Positions 37,267 through 46,377 of a DNA stretch of 64,000 nucleotides are shown in pieces. The notes below the pieces were generated by a model that saw nothing but the letters and a program-made list of their open reading frames with translations, was not told where the DNA came from and made no database searches. The position numbers and the translations under genes are program-made. The stretch covers positions 4,836,001-4,900,000 of the forward strand of contig NZ_JAPEMU010000001.1 of the NCBI RefSeq assembly GCF_026342405.1. Direction: 5' to 3'. Every line of letters starts with the position of its first letter. The stretch's first letter is position 1. The DNA is from Kitasatospora sp. NBC_00240 (GTDB taxonomy: Bacteria; Actinomycetota; Actinomycetes; Streptomycetales; Streptomycetaceae).

Positions 37267-38736
37267 ATGCTCATCGGCATCGCAGGGGCGGCCGTCGCCT
37301 CGATCATCATCCTGATCGTGCTCTTCAAGCTCATGTGGCGGGTCGCCGAGCCCAACGAGGCACTGATCATCTCCGGGTCCAAGCACCGCGCCGAGGGAGT
37401 CGGTGAGGGGCTGGGGTTCCGGGTCGTCACCGGCCGCGGGACGCTCGTCACCCCGGGCGTCCAGGTCGTCCGCAAGCTGTCGCTGGACCTCAACGAGGCC
37501 GACCTCGACGTCGAGTGCGTGACCTCGCAGGGGATCCCGGTGCACGTCAAGGGCGTTGTGATCTTCAAGGTGGGCGACGACACGGTGTCGATCGCCAACG
37601 CCGCCCGCCGCTTCCTGGACCAGCAGGCGATGATGGGCCACCGCGTCCACAACGTCTTCGCCGGCCATCTGCGCTCCATCGTCGGCGGGCTGACCGTCGA
37701 GGACATGATCCGCGACCGCGAGCGGCTCACCGGGGAGACCCGGGCCGCCTCCGGCACGGAGATGGAGAAGCTGGGCCTGATCATCGACTCGCTGCAGATC
37801 CAGGAGATCCTGGACCCGACCGGGTACATCCAGAACCTCGCCGCCCCGCACGCCGCCCGGGTCATGCGGGACGCCCGGATCGCCCAGGCCGAGGCGGACC
37901 GCCAGGCCACCGAGGCCGAGCAGGAGGCGTTCGCCCGCAAGGCCGAGGCCACCCGCAACAGCGGCATCCAGCAGGCCGGCTACCAGGCCGAGATGGAGAC
38001 CGCGACGGCCCGCGCCATGCAGGCCGGCCCGCTCGCCCAGGCCGCCTCCCGCCAGGAGGTCGTGGTCCAGGAGACCAAGGTCGCCGAGCTGGAGGCGCAC
38101 CGCAAGGAGCAGCAGCTGCAGGCGGACGTCCGCAAGCCCGCCGACGCCCGCGCGTACGAGACCCGGACCAAGGCCGACGCCGACCGCGACGCCCGGATCT
38201 CGGCCGCCCAGGCCCAGGCCAAGGAGACCGAGCTGAAGGCCGCCGCCGAGGCGAACCGGGTGAAGATCGCGGCCCTCGCCGAGGCCGAGGCCACCAAGGC
38301 CAGGGGCCTGGCCTCCGCGGACGCGACCCGGGCCACCGGCCAGGCGGAGGCCGCCGCCGCCGAGGCCAAGGGCCTGGCGGCGGCGGAGGCCGCCCGGGCG
38401 CTCGGCCTGGCCGAGGCCGAGGCGATCAAGGCCCGCGCGGCCGCCCTGGCGGAGAACCAGGAGGCCGTGGTCGCCCAGCAACTCGCCGAGAACTGGCCGG
38501 AGATCGTCCGGGCCGGGGCCGAGGCGTTCGGCAACGTCGAGCACATGGTGCTGCTCAACGGCGCCGAGGGGATGGGCGAGATGTTCGCCAAGGCGCTGAC
38601 CATGGGCGGGACGGGCCTCGGCCTGGCCCGCCAGCTGCTGGGGACGATGAACGGGGCCGCCGGCGGCGCCGAGCTCCCCGCGCAGCCGGGCGCGGAGCGC
38701 CCCCGCGCGCAGGCGGTCCCGGTCCAGGACGCCTGA
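37267..38736 (+). CDS. floT: Flotillin (SPFH/band 7)
   Basis: 489 aa. An N-terminal membrane segment (about 2-22) is followed by the SPFH domain (about 28-200, with PNEALIISGSKHR and GIPVHVKGVVIFKVGDD). A long Ala/Glu-rich coiled coil (about 200-400) contains repeated AEAEADRQATEAEQEAFARKA-like heptads. Flotillins organise membrane microdomains. ATG 37267 follows AAGGGGGAATC. The preceding NfeD-like gene is its likely partner. A strong hairpin terminator follows the stop at once. Confidence 0.94.
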   Translation: MLIGIAGAAVASIIILIVLFKLMWRVAEPNEALIISGSKHRAEGVGEGLGFRVVTGRGTLVTPGVQVVRKLSLDLNEADLDVECVTSQGIPVHVKGVVIFKVGDDTVSIANAARRFLDQQAMMGHRVHNVFAGHLRSIVGGLTVEDMIRDRERLTGETRAASGTEMEKLGLIIDSLQIQEILDPTGYIQNLAAPHAARVMRDARIAQAEADRQATEAEQEAFARKAEATRNSGIQQAGYQAEMETATARAMQAGPLAQAASRQEVVVQETKVAELEAHRKEQQLQADVRKPADARAYETRTKADADRDARISAAQAQAKETELKAAAEANRVKIAALAEAEATKARGLASADATRATGQAEAAAAEAKGLAAAEAARALGLAEAEAIKARAAALAENQEAVVAQQLAENWPEIVRAGAEAFGNVEHMVLLNGAEGMGEMFAKALTMGGTGLGLARQLLGTMNGAAGGAELPAQPGAERPRAQAVPVQDA

Positions 38737-38740
38737 CCGG

Positions 38741-38781
38741 GCCGTACCGCGGTGCCCCGGGCCGGGGCACCGCGGTACGGC
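38741..38781 (+). terminator. Terminator of flotillin gene
   Basis: A perfect 18-bp stem (38741-38758 with 38764-38781) with a 5-base loop begins 5 bases after the flotillin stop codon. Confidence 0.88.
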
Positions 38782-38932
38782 ACCCACCGGGGATACCCCG
38801 TGGCACACACGATCTTCACGGCGCTAGTCTGATTTTCACTCAGAACCGCTGGAGCCCGGGGCCCACAGCGGATCCCGCCGGTCAGCCCGTCGCGCGGACG
38901 CGCGGGCGGCCGCCTCCAGGGGGAACAGACAG

Positions 38933-41749
38933 ATGCGCATCCGTCATGCCGTCGGCCTCGCCGCCGCCACCGTCTCCGCCGTCCTCGGCCTGCCCGCCAT
39001 CACGGCGCACGCCGACGCGGGCGGCGTCCTGAACGTCGACAACCGGGCCGCCGCCAACTGCAGCGACGCCGGCACCGGCACCGCCGCCCGCCCGTACTGC
39101 ACCCTCCAGGCCGCCGTCGACGCGGCGCAGCCCGGCCAGACCGTCCAGGTGGCGCCGGACACCGACTTCACCGGTGAGGTCCGGGTGACCCGCTCGGGCA
39201 CCCCGGGGCATCCGATCGTCATCAACGGCGCGCCGATCGGCATGTACACCTACAGTCACCAGCCCAGCCTGACCAGCACGACCGGGCACGTCTTCACCGT
39301 GGACGGCGCCTCCGACGTGGTGATCCGGGGATTCCTGATCAACAACACCGCCCAGCCGGTCGTCATCAAGGACTCCAGCCGGATCCAGGTCGACCAACTG
39401 ATGGCGGAGTGGTACCTCGGCAAGACCCTGCCGGCCGGCTCGGCCGCGCTCCGGGTGACCGGGCACAGCGACCAGGTCACCGTCACCCGGTCGGTTTTCT
39501 ACGCCAACGCGGGCGTCGTGGTGGAGTCCGGCTCGCAACGGACCACCTTCATCGGCAACGACATCGGCACCTCCCAGGGCGGCGGGCTGAGCATCACCGA
39601 CGGGCCCGGCACGGTCGTCGTCAACAACACGGTGGTGGGCAGCAACGGCCCGGGCATCGCCCTGCTGGGCGCCTCCGCCGGCTCGGTGGTCGAGAACAAC
39701 ATCGTCGTCTCCCAGGGCACGATCCCGCGCGGCGCGCCGATCTCGGTGGCGGCCGGCTCCACCGCGGCGACGAAGGTCGACTACAACATCGTCCACCCGC
39801 TGAGCGGGACGGAGGCCTACAGCTGGGGCGGCGCCGGGCACCTGTCCCCCGCGGCCTTCACCGCGGCCACCGGGCAGGGCGCGCACGACGTGGACGCGGC
39901 GATCGCCTTCACCGACAACCTCTTCCACCGCCCCGGCAACGGCGACACCGCCGCGATCGACTCCGCCGACCCCGACGTGCCGGGCCTGCCGGACACCGAC
40001 CTGTACGGCAGTGCGGTGGTGGACAATCCGCTGGTCGCGGGCACCGGCCCGCACGGCAGCCTGCGCGACCGCGGCGCGGCGGAGGTGCAGGGCCTGACCG
40101 AGGTCGGCATCGACACGCGCTCCGCCGACCACCCCGCCGGCCCCGGCATGCGGGGCGCGCTCCCGTACGCCGTCGAGTTCACGGCGACGCCCTACAACAC
40201 CTGGCCGACCGGCGTCACCTACAGCTACGACTTCGGTGACGGTTCCGCGCCGCTGGTGACGACCGAGGTCAAGGTCCGGCACACGTACACCCAGGCCGGC
40301 GTGTTCACCCCGTACATCACCGCGACGGACAGCACCGGTCACCGGGTCGTCTCGTACCCGGGCTACGTCGAGGCCAGGCCGGACGCCCCGCTGACGCCCG
40401 TGCTCAAGGCGTGGCCCAGCCGCACCGACCCGCTGGGCTTCGACCTGAACACCAACGACACCACCAGCCCGTGGCAGATCAAGTCGTACTCGATGGACTT
40501 CGGTGACGGGACGTCCGACTCCCACTACTACGACGGCTTCGGCCACACCTACGCCCGGCCCGGCACCTATACCGTCACGCTGACCGCCACCGACTGGGCC
40601 GACCGCACGGCCAGCACCAGCCTGCAGGTGACCGCCGCCTACACGGCGGCCGGGTTCACGGCGATCGCGCCCGTCCGGGTGGCCGACACCCGGGTCACCA
40701 ACAGCCGCTACACCCAGCGCGGGGCCTGGAGCTCCCTCGACGTCTTCGTGCGCGAGAACGAGGTCGAGTACAACAACGTCCGGATCCCGGTGGTGCCGCA
40801 GGGCGCCACCGCGGTGGTGCTCAACCTGACGGCCACCGGGGCCACCGGCAACGGATTCCTCAGCGCGACCCCCAACCGGGGTGAGCGGCCGACCACCTCG
40901 AACGTCAACTACGGCCCCAACCAGGACGTCGCGAACGTGGTGACGGTGCCGATCGGCGAGGACGGCAACGTCACCATCGCCAACACCGGCGGCGCGGTGG
41001 GCGTGGTGGTCGACGTCCTCGGCTACTACAAGGCCGACAGCACCGGGAAGTTCAGCGGCGTCGCGCCCGCCCGGCTGCTGGACACCCGCAAGCCCGGCGA
41101 CGCCCCGATCGGCCAGGACGCGGTGCGTCCGCTGAAGGTCACCGGCTCCGGCGGCGTGCCCGCGAACGCCACCTCGGTCGTCCTCAACGTGACCGCCGCC
41201 GACGCCACCGCCGAGAGCTTCCTGACCGCCTACCCGGCGGGCACCAGCCGCCCGTCCGCCTCGAACCTGAATGTGCGGCCCGGGCAGATCGTCCCCAACC
41301 AGGTGATCGTCCCGGTCGGGACGGACGGCACCGTCAACCTGTACAACCACCTGGGCAGCACCCAGGTGATCGTGGACGTCTTCGGCTACTACAGCCCGGA
41401 CGGCAAGGGCCTGTTCACGCCCGTCGTACCCGCCCGGCTGCTGGACAGCCGGCAGGGCGGCGGGGCGCTCGGCCAGGGCGGCTCGCGGACCGTCGGCGGC
41501 GTGCCGGCCGGCGCCTTCGCGGCGGTAGCCAACATCACCGCCACCGGGACGACCGCCGCGACCCACCTGATCGTGCACGCCACCGGCACCGCCGTCCCCG
41601 ACACCAGCAACCTGAACCCGGTGCCCGGCCGCGACGTGCCGAACCAGGTCACCACCCCGGTGAGTGCCGACGGCAGGTTCGACATCGTCAACCACATGGG
41701 CAGCACCCACGTGATCGCCGACCTGTTCGGGTACTTCACCAACGGCTGA
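38933..41749 (+). CDS. Secreted beta-helix / PKD / RLLDTR-repeat protein
   Basis: 938 aa. A signal peptide (about 1-25) is followed by a right-handed parallel beta-helix region (about 40-370, with short strands such as VVNNTVVGSNGPGIALLG). Two PKD domains follow (about 405-485 and 487-570, marked YSYDFGDGSAPL and SMDFGDGTSD). Three C-terminal repeats of about 110-130 residues start at about 575, 707 and 826; each runs from VADTR or RLLDTR to VDVLGYY or ADLFGYF. It probably binds or cleaves a polysaccharide outside the cell. Catalytic residues are not assignable. ATG 38933 follows CAGGGGGAACAG. Confidence 0.92.
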   Translation: MRIRHAVGLAAATVSAVLGLPAITAHADAGGVLNVDNRAAANCSDAGTGTAARPYCTLQAAVDAAQPGQTVQVAPDTDFTGEVRVTRSGTPGHPIVINGAPIGMYTYSHQPSLTSTTGHVFTVDGASDVVIRGFLINNTAQPVVIKDSSRIQVDQLMAEWYLGKTLPAGSAALRVTGHSDQVTVTRSVFYANAGVVVESGSQRTTFIGNDIGTSQGGGLSITDGPGTVVVNNTVVGSNGPGIALLGASAGSVVENNIVVSQGTIPRGAPISVAAGSTAATKVDYNIVHPLSGTEAYSWGGAGHLSPAAFTAATGQGAHDVDAAIAFTDNLFHRPGNGDTAAIDSADPDVPGLPDTDLYGSAVVDNPLVAGTGPHGSLRDRGAAEVQGLTEVGIDTRSADHPAGPGMRGALPYAVEFTATPYNTWPTGVTYSYDFGDGSAPLVTTEVKVRHTYTQAGVFTPYITATDSTGHRVVSYPGYVEARPDAPLTPVLKAWPSRTDPLGFDLNTNDTTSPWQIKSYSMDFGDGTSDSHYYDGFGHTYARPGTYTVTLTATDWADRTASTSLQVTAAYTAAGFTAIAPVRVADTRVTNSRYTQRGAWSSLDVFVRENEVEYNNVRIPVVPQGATAVVLNLTATGATGNGFLSATPNRGERPTTSNVNYGPNQDVANVVTVPIGEDGNVTIANTGGAVGVVVDVLGYYKADSTGKFSGVAPARLLDTRKPGDAPIGQDAVRPLKVTGSGGVPANATSVVLNVTAADATAESFLTAYPAGTSRPSASNLNVRPGQIVPNQVIVPVGTDGTVNLYNHLGSTQVIVDVFGYYSPDGKGLFTPVVPARLLDSRQGGGALGQGGSRTVGGVPAGAFAAVANITATGTTAATHLIVHATGTAVPDTSNLNPVPGRDVPNQVTTPVSADGRFDIVNHMGSTHVIADLFGYFTNG

Positions 41750-41773
41750 GCAGGACCGGGCAGCCCCGTCGCC

Positions 41774-41804
41774 GTGCCCGTCCGCCGTACCGGCGGGCGG
41801 GCAC
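41774..41804 (+). terminator. Terminator after the secreted beta-helix gene
   Basis: Arms 41774-41786 and 41792-41804 pair over 13 bases with one G-T wobble and a 5-base loop, 25 bases beyond the stop. Confidence 0.7.
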
Positions 41805-41886
41805 CCGCGCGTTCAGGCCCCGACCAGGGCCGATCTGAGTACCCGTACTCAAGCCTTCCGGCCGCCGCTGCCGCCACCATGAGGGT

Positions 41887-42891
41887 ATGGACCTTCCGAT
41901 ACCGCGAGTCGGCATCACGGCCGTCGGCTCGTACCTGCCCTCCCGACGGTTGACCTCCCAGCAGCTCCAGGACGAGGTGACGGCCGGACTCCGGCTGCCG
42001 GAGCGGATGTTCGAGAAGGCGACCGGCATCGTCACCCGGCACTTCGCCGCCGACGGCGAGTACGCCTCCACCCTCGCGCTGGGCGCCGCCCGCCGGGCCC
42101 TGGACGCCCGGGGGATCGACCCCCTCGACATCGACCTGCTGCTCTGGGCCTCCGCCACCCGCGACGTCTGCGAGCCCGCGACCGCTCATCTGGTCCAGGC
42201 CGAACTCGGCTCCCGGGCGCACGCGTTGGACGTCAGCAACGCCTGCAACAGCTTCCTCAACGGGATCGACCTGGCCCGGGCCATGATCCTGGCCGGCCGG
42301 GCCCGCCGCGCCCTGGTGGTGACCGGTGAGACGCCCAGCCGGGCCATGCGGCGCGACCCGGGCGGCCTCGCCGACTTCCGGGAGGGGTTCGCCGGCTACA
42401 CCTTCGGCGACGCGGGCGCGGCCGTGGTCGTCGAACCGGTGGAGCGCGGCGGCATCCTCGACGTCGAGACCGAGACGGCCTCCGAGCACTGGGCGGTGGG
42501 CGGCATCCCCGGCGGCGGGTCCCGGCACCCGCGCGGCGACGAGTACAGCTACTTCCGAGGCGGCGGCAAGGAGTTGCGCGGTGTCTTCGAGAAGATCGGC
42601 GGCGACATCCTGACCCGGGTCGCGGCCCGGACCGGCCTCGGCTGGGACGCCTACGCCCGTGTCCTGGTCCACCAGGTGACCGTGCCCTACCTGGAGCGCT
42701 TCGTGGAGCTCACCGGCGTGCCGGCCGAGAAGCTGGTGCTCACCGTGCCCGACCTCGGGAACATCGCCAGCGCCACCCTCGGGGTCCAACTCGACCGGGT
42801 GCAGGGCGAACTGGACCCCGGCGACAAGGTCCTGCTGGTGGGCCTCGGCGGCGGCGTGAGCCTGATGACCATGGTCTGGGAGGCGTCGTGA
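41887..42891 (+). CDS. OleA-like thiolase-fold condensing enzyme
   Basis: 334 aa. Thiolase/KAS III fold with Cys120 (DVSNACNSFLNGID), His262 (VLVHQVTVPY) and Asn292 (DLGNIASATLG). The Cys-His and His-Asn spacings (142 and 30) equal those of Xanthomonas OleA (C143, H285, N315), not FabH (C112, H244, N274). Glu96 in CEPATAHL matches the OleA glutamate in EPSTA that activates the second acyl chain (comparison from memory). It should condense two acyl-CoAs head to head into a beta-keto acid. Its stop overlaps the GT2 start by 4 bases; it heads a five-gene operon. Confidence 0.85.
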   Translation: MDLPIPRVGITAVGSYLPSRRLTSQQLQDEVTAGLRLPERMFEKATGIVTRHFAADGEYASTLALGAARRALDARGIDPLDIDLLLWASATRDVCEPATAHLVQAELGSRAHALDVSNACNSFLNGIDLARAMILAGRARRALVVTGETPSRAMRRDPGGLADFREGFAGYTFGDAGAAVVVEPVERGGILDVETETASEHWAVGGIPGGGSRHPRGDEYSYFRGGGKELRGVFEKIGGDILTRVAARTGLGWDAYARVLVHQVTVPYLERFVELTGVPAEKLVLTVPDLGNIASATLGVQLDRVQGELDPGDKVLLVGLGGGVSLMTMVWEAS

Positions 42892-43652
42892 ACGGCGCCC
42901 CCACCGGCGGCCGGGCCCCGCTCTGGGTGATCGTCCCGGCGTACCAGGAGGAGGCCAGGATCGGCGACACCCTGACCGCCCTCGCCCGCCAGCACGACCA
43001 GGACTTCACCCTGCTGGTGGTGGACAACGGCTCCACCGACCGGACGGCCGAGATCGCCCGCGCCTTCGCCGCCGCCGCGCCGTTCCCGGTCCAGGTGCTG
43101 GTCGAGCCGGAGAAGGGCGTCGGCTGCGCGGTCGACACCGGGTTCCGGCACGCCGTCGCGCAGGGCGGGCGGCTGCTGGCCCGCACCGACGCCGACTGCG
43201 TCCCGCAGCCCACCTGGACGGCCGCCGCCCGGATCGCGCTGACCGAGGCGCCCGGCCTGGTCTGCGGCCGCATCCTCGCCCGCCGCGACGAGCACGGCCC
43301 GCTCGGCCGCGCGGGCTTCCGGGTCCTGGTGGCCACCGCCGCCGCGTTCGGGCGGATCCGGCCGGCCCACCACCGGCGGCACGGCTTCCTGGCGCCCTAC
43401 CGGATGCACGCGGGCAACAACATGGCCGTCACCGCCGAGCTGTACCTGGCCGTCGGTGGCATGCCCCGGCGCCCGTCGCCGACCGACCGCGCCTTCCTCA
43501 ACCGGGTCCGCCGGCACACCACCGCGATCAGCCGCTGCCGGGCGATGGTGGTGCACAACTCCACCCGCCGGCTGACGGCGTACGGGGTGCTGACCACCGC
43601 CCGCTGGTACCTGGACCGGGGCAGCGGCCGGCACGCCACCGACCCGCGCTGA
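42888..43652 (+). CDS. Family 2 glycosyltransferase
   Basis: 254 aa GT-A fold enzyme. IVPAYQEEARIGDTL, VVDNGSTDRT and the metal-binding TDADC (DxD) are present, as is HNSTRRLTAYG near the end. There is no strong membrane helix, so it is probably cytoplasmic or peripheral. The GTG start overlaps the thiolase gene stop. A sugar transferase in an Ole-like operon is unusual and suggests the lipid product or a precursor is glycosylated (inference). The acceptor and donor are unknown. Confidence 0.88.
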   Translation: MNGAPTGGRAPLWVIVPAYQEEARIGDTLTALARQHDQDFTLLVVDNGSTDRTAEIARAFAAAAPFPVQVLVEPEKGVGCAVDTGFRHAVAQGGRLLARTDADCVPQPTWTAAARIALTEAPGLVCGRILARRDEHGPLGRAGFRVLVATAAAFGRIRPAHHRRHGFLAPYRMHAGNNMAVTAELYLAVGGMPRRPSPTDRAFLNRVRRHTTAISRCRAMVVHNSTRRLTAYGVLTTARWYLDRGSGRHATDPR

Positions 43653-43717
43653 CGCCGCCGCGCCCGCCCGTCACCGCAAGGCCCGACCCCCTCCCGCCCG
43701 CACAGAAAGGTCCCCCC

Positions 43718-45187
43718 GTGCTGGAAACCCTCGTCCCGGCGCTGCGCGCCGCCGGCACCCGCCCCGCCGTCCTGCACCGGACCAGGACCGGCGCGGTGCG
43801 GACCAGGATCCGCTCGGCCGACCTCGCCGACCTCGCCGAGGCGTACGCCGCCGCCTTGCACCGCCGCGGCCTGGCGCCCGGCGACACCCTCGGCGTGGCC
43901 GTCCGCCCCGGCCCGCGCGCCCTGGCCGTCATGCTCGCCGCGCACCACCTGGGGGTGCGGATCGCGGTGCTCGACCCGTCCGCCGGGCCCGACGTGCTGC
44001 AGGCCAGGCTGTCACTGGCCCGGCCCGCGCTGGTCCTGGCGGACGCCGCCGCGCAGGCGGTGGCCGGCTGGGCCCGCCCGCTGGCCCGCCGGGCCCGGCT
44101 CGCGCTGCCGCCGCTCGCCGCCCTGGGCCCGGTCGCCACCCTCGGGCCGCGCCTGCCCGGCTGCGCGCCCCGGCTGCGACCGGGCGCCGGCGGCCCGCCG
44201 CCCGCCGCCGACCCGGGCCCCGACGCGGACGCCGTGATCGTCTTCACCTCCGGCACCACCTCCAGCCCGCGCGCCGTCGTGCACAGCCGGGCCGGGCTGG
44301 CGGCGGGCCTGCGGACGGTCGCCGAACTGGTCCGCCCGCAACCGGGGTCGACCGTCCTCGGCGGCACCTTCTTCGTCCTCGTCCCGGCGCTCGCGGCCGG
44401 CGCCGCGGTCGCCCTGCCGGCCCGCTCGCCCGACGCCCTGGCCGGCCAACTGCACCGGCTGGCACCGTCCGAGACCTATCTGACGCCACCGCAGCTGCGC
44501 GCCGCGCTGGCCGCCGGGGCACGCTTCTCCGGCCGGGTGTGGACGGGCTCCGCCCCGGCCGGCGCCGACCTGCTGGGCCGGGTCAAGCAGGCCGGCGCCG
44601 CCGAGGCGTGGAGCGTCTACGCCCTGACCGAGCTCTTCCCCGCGGCGGCCGCCGAGGAGGCCGAGAAGGCCGCCTGGACCGGGGACGGCGACCTGGTCGG
44701 CCACCCGCTGCCGGGCGTCCGGGCCGAATTCTCGCCGGCCGGCGAACTGCTGCTCACCGGGCCCGGCGCCCGCCACCGCTACCTCGGCGAGGAACCCGAC
44801 CCCTGGGTCCGCACCGGGGACCGCGCGACCCTCACCGCGGACGGCCGGATCGCGCTGGCCGGCCGCTGCAAGGACATGGTGCTGCGCCGCGCCGAGAACA
44901 TCTACCCCGGCCTGTACGAGCCGGCCCTGCACCTGCCCGGGGTCGAACTGGCCGTGCTGGTCGGCGTCCCCGCCGGTGACGGCGACGAACGGCTGGTCGC
45001 GCTCGTCCAGCCGCGCTCCGGGACGGACGAGCGGCGGCTGCGCTCCGCCCTGGAGGCGCCGCTGGCCCGGATGGGCAGCGCCAGGCCGGACGCCGTCCTG
45101 TTCGCCGACGTCCCGCTGGCCGGGCGCTCGCGCAAGCCCGACCGCGGCGCCGCGTCCCGGTACTGCGCCGAGGAGCTGGCCCGGTGA
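43718..45187 (+). CDS. AMP-dependent ligase (OleC-like candidate)
   Basis: 489 aa ANL-superfamily adenylating enzyme. Core motif VIVFTSGTTSSPRAVVHS (about 173-190), the YALTELFPA region, the hinge GRIALAGRCKDMVLRRAENI, and the C-terminal Lys in GRSRKPDRGAASRY are visible. It should activate a carboxylate as an acyl-adenylate. In Ole-type pathways this family (OleC) closes a beta-hydroxy acid to a beta-lactone; simple acyl-CoA synthesis is the alternative. GTG 43718 follows GAAAGG. Its stop overlaps the P450 start by 4 bases. Confidence 0.82.
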   Translation: MLETLVPALRAAGTRPAVLHRTRTGAVRTRIRSADLADLAEAYAAALHRRGLAPGDTLGVAVRPGPRALAVMLAAHHLGVRIAVLDPSAGPDVLQARLSLARPALVLADAAAQAVAGWARPLARRARLALPPLAALGPVATLGPRLPGCAPRLRPGAGGPPPAADPGPDADAVIVFTSGTTSSPRAVVHSRAGLAAGLRTVAELVRPQPGSTVLGGTFFVLVPALAAGAAVALPARSPDALAGQLHRLAPSETYLTPPQLRAALAAGARFSGRVWTGSAPAGADLLGRVKQAGAAEAWSVYALTELFPAAAAEEAEKAAWTGDGDLVGHPLPGVRAEFSPAGELLLTGPGARHRYLGEEPDPWVRTGDRATLTADGRIALAGRCKDMVLRRAENIYPGLYEPALHLPGVELAVLVGVPAGDGDERLVALVQPRSGTDERRLRSALEAPLARMGSARPDAVLFADVPLAGRSRKPDRGAASRYCAEELAR

Positions 45188-46377
45188 CCGCGCCACTGGT
45201 CGGGCCGTACGCCACCCCGCGCCGGGCGCACCGCACCGCCCGCCGCCGCGACCGCCGGGTCTACCTGCGCAGCCACCCGGTGCTGTTCGCGCTGCTCGCG
45301 GCGACCCGAAGCCGCCCGGTGGTCCGGATCGGCCGGACCGTCCTGGTGCACGGCACCGACGCCTACCGCGAGGTGCTGACCCACCTCCCGCTGGACCGCA
45401 CCGCCGAGGGCACCACCGGCGGCGCCGCCGCCCGGCTCACCGACGGCGGACTGCTCTTCGACCAGGACGGCGCCGGGCACCGGGCCGCCCGCCGCACGCT
45501 CGCCGCCGACCTCGGCAGCGGCGCCGTCGCGCGACTGCGTCCGCTCTGGCAGCGCGTCCTCACCGAGCGGCTCGCCGTCCTGGCCCCGGACGACCACTCC
45601 CGGGGCCCCGGTACCGGCCGACCCGGCGGCGACGCCACCGTCGACCTGGTCGAACTGGCCAGGGAGGTGGCCGGCGCCACCACCGCCGCGCTGACCGGCT
45701 GCGCCGCCGATCCGCTCCTGCTCGCCCGGACCGCCGCCGACGCGGCCGCCGCCACCGCCCGGGACCACCTGCCGGGCCGGCGCCGCCCGGGCAGCGCCGA
45801 CACCGCCGCGCGGGCCGCCGCCGACCTCACCGCACTGCTCCCGGACGCCCTGGACGCCATGGTCGCCGTGGCCGCCGTGAACACCACGGTGGCCGCCCTG
45901 CCGCGGGCCGCCGCCTGGTGCGCCGACGCCGGACTCTGGGCCGGCCTCACCCCCGCCACCGCCCCCGCGCTCGCCGCCGAACTGCTCCGGCTGACCGCGC
46001 CCTCGCCGATCCTGCCCCGGGTCGCGGCCGCCGACGCCACCGTCGCCGGCCGCCCGGTCGGCCGCGGTGACCGGCTGGTCCTGGTCGCCCGGCACGCCGC
46101 CCAGGCTCAGCTCGACACCCCGGCCGACCCGGCCGCCGCCACCCAGGCCGTGTTCGGCGCCGGCCCGCACGCCTGCCCGGGCGCCGGGCTGGCCCGGGCG
46201 CAGCTCGCCGACTTCCTGCTGGCCCTGGCGCCGTACCGGCCGGTCGTGGTGCGCGCCCGGGTGGACCGCCGCTCCGCCCTGCCCGGCTACGCCGAACTAC
46301 GGGTACGGGCCGGACTTCCGGCCAGGACCGGACCTCCGGCCAGGACCGGACCTCCGGGGGGAGAGGACGCGCCGTGA
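45184..46377 (+). CDS. Cytochrome P450-like monooxygenase
   Basis: 397 aa. Heme-ligand Cys331 lies in VFGAGPHACPG, and the ExxR pair is Glu266/Arg269 (AELLRL). The I-helix reads AAVNTT (Asn233-Thr234-Thr235) in place of the usual acid-alcohol pair, so proton delivery may differ, as in P450s that use peroxide or do unusual chemistry. The overall sequence is strongly Ala/Arg-rich and diverged. It overlaps both neighbours by 4 bases, so it belongs to the operon and probably oxidises the condensed lipid (inference). Confidence 0.85.
   Translation: MTAPLVGPYATPRRAHRTARRRDRRVYLRSHPVLFALLAATRSRPVVRIGRTVLVHGTDAYREVLTHLPLDRTAEGTTGGAAARLTDGGLLFDQDGAGHRAARRTLAADLGSGAVARLRPLWQRVLTERLAVLAPDDHSRGPGTGRPGGDATVDLVELAREVAGATTAALTGCAADPLLLARTAADAAAATARDHLPGRRRPGSADTAARAAADLTALLPDALDAMVAVAAVNTTVAALPRAAAWCADAGLWAGLTPATAPALAAELLRLTAPSPILPRVAAADATVAGRPVGRGDRLVLVARHAAQAQLDTPADPAAATQAVFGAGPHACPGAGLARAQLADFLLALAPYRPVVVRARVDRRSALPGYAELRVRAGLPARTGPPARTGPPGGEDAP

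Noticed and set aside
38882..41710. 942-codon minus-strand frame
   Set aside because: Antisense shadow of the secreted beta-helix/PKD gene; Gly/Arg/Val-rich with no domain or ribosome site.
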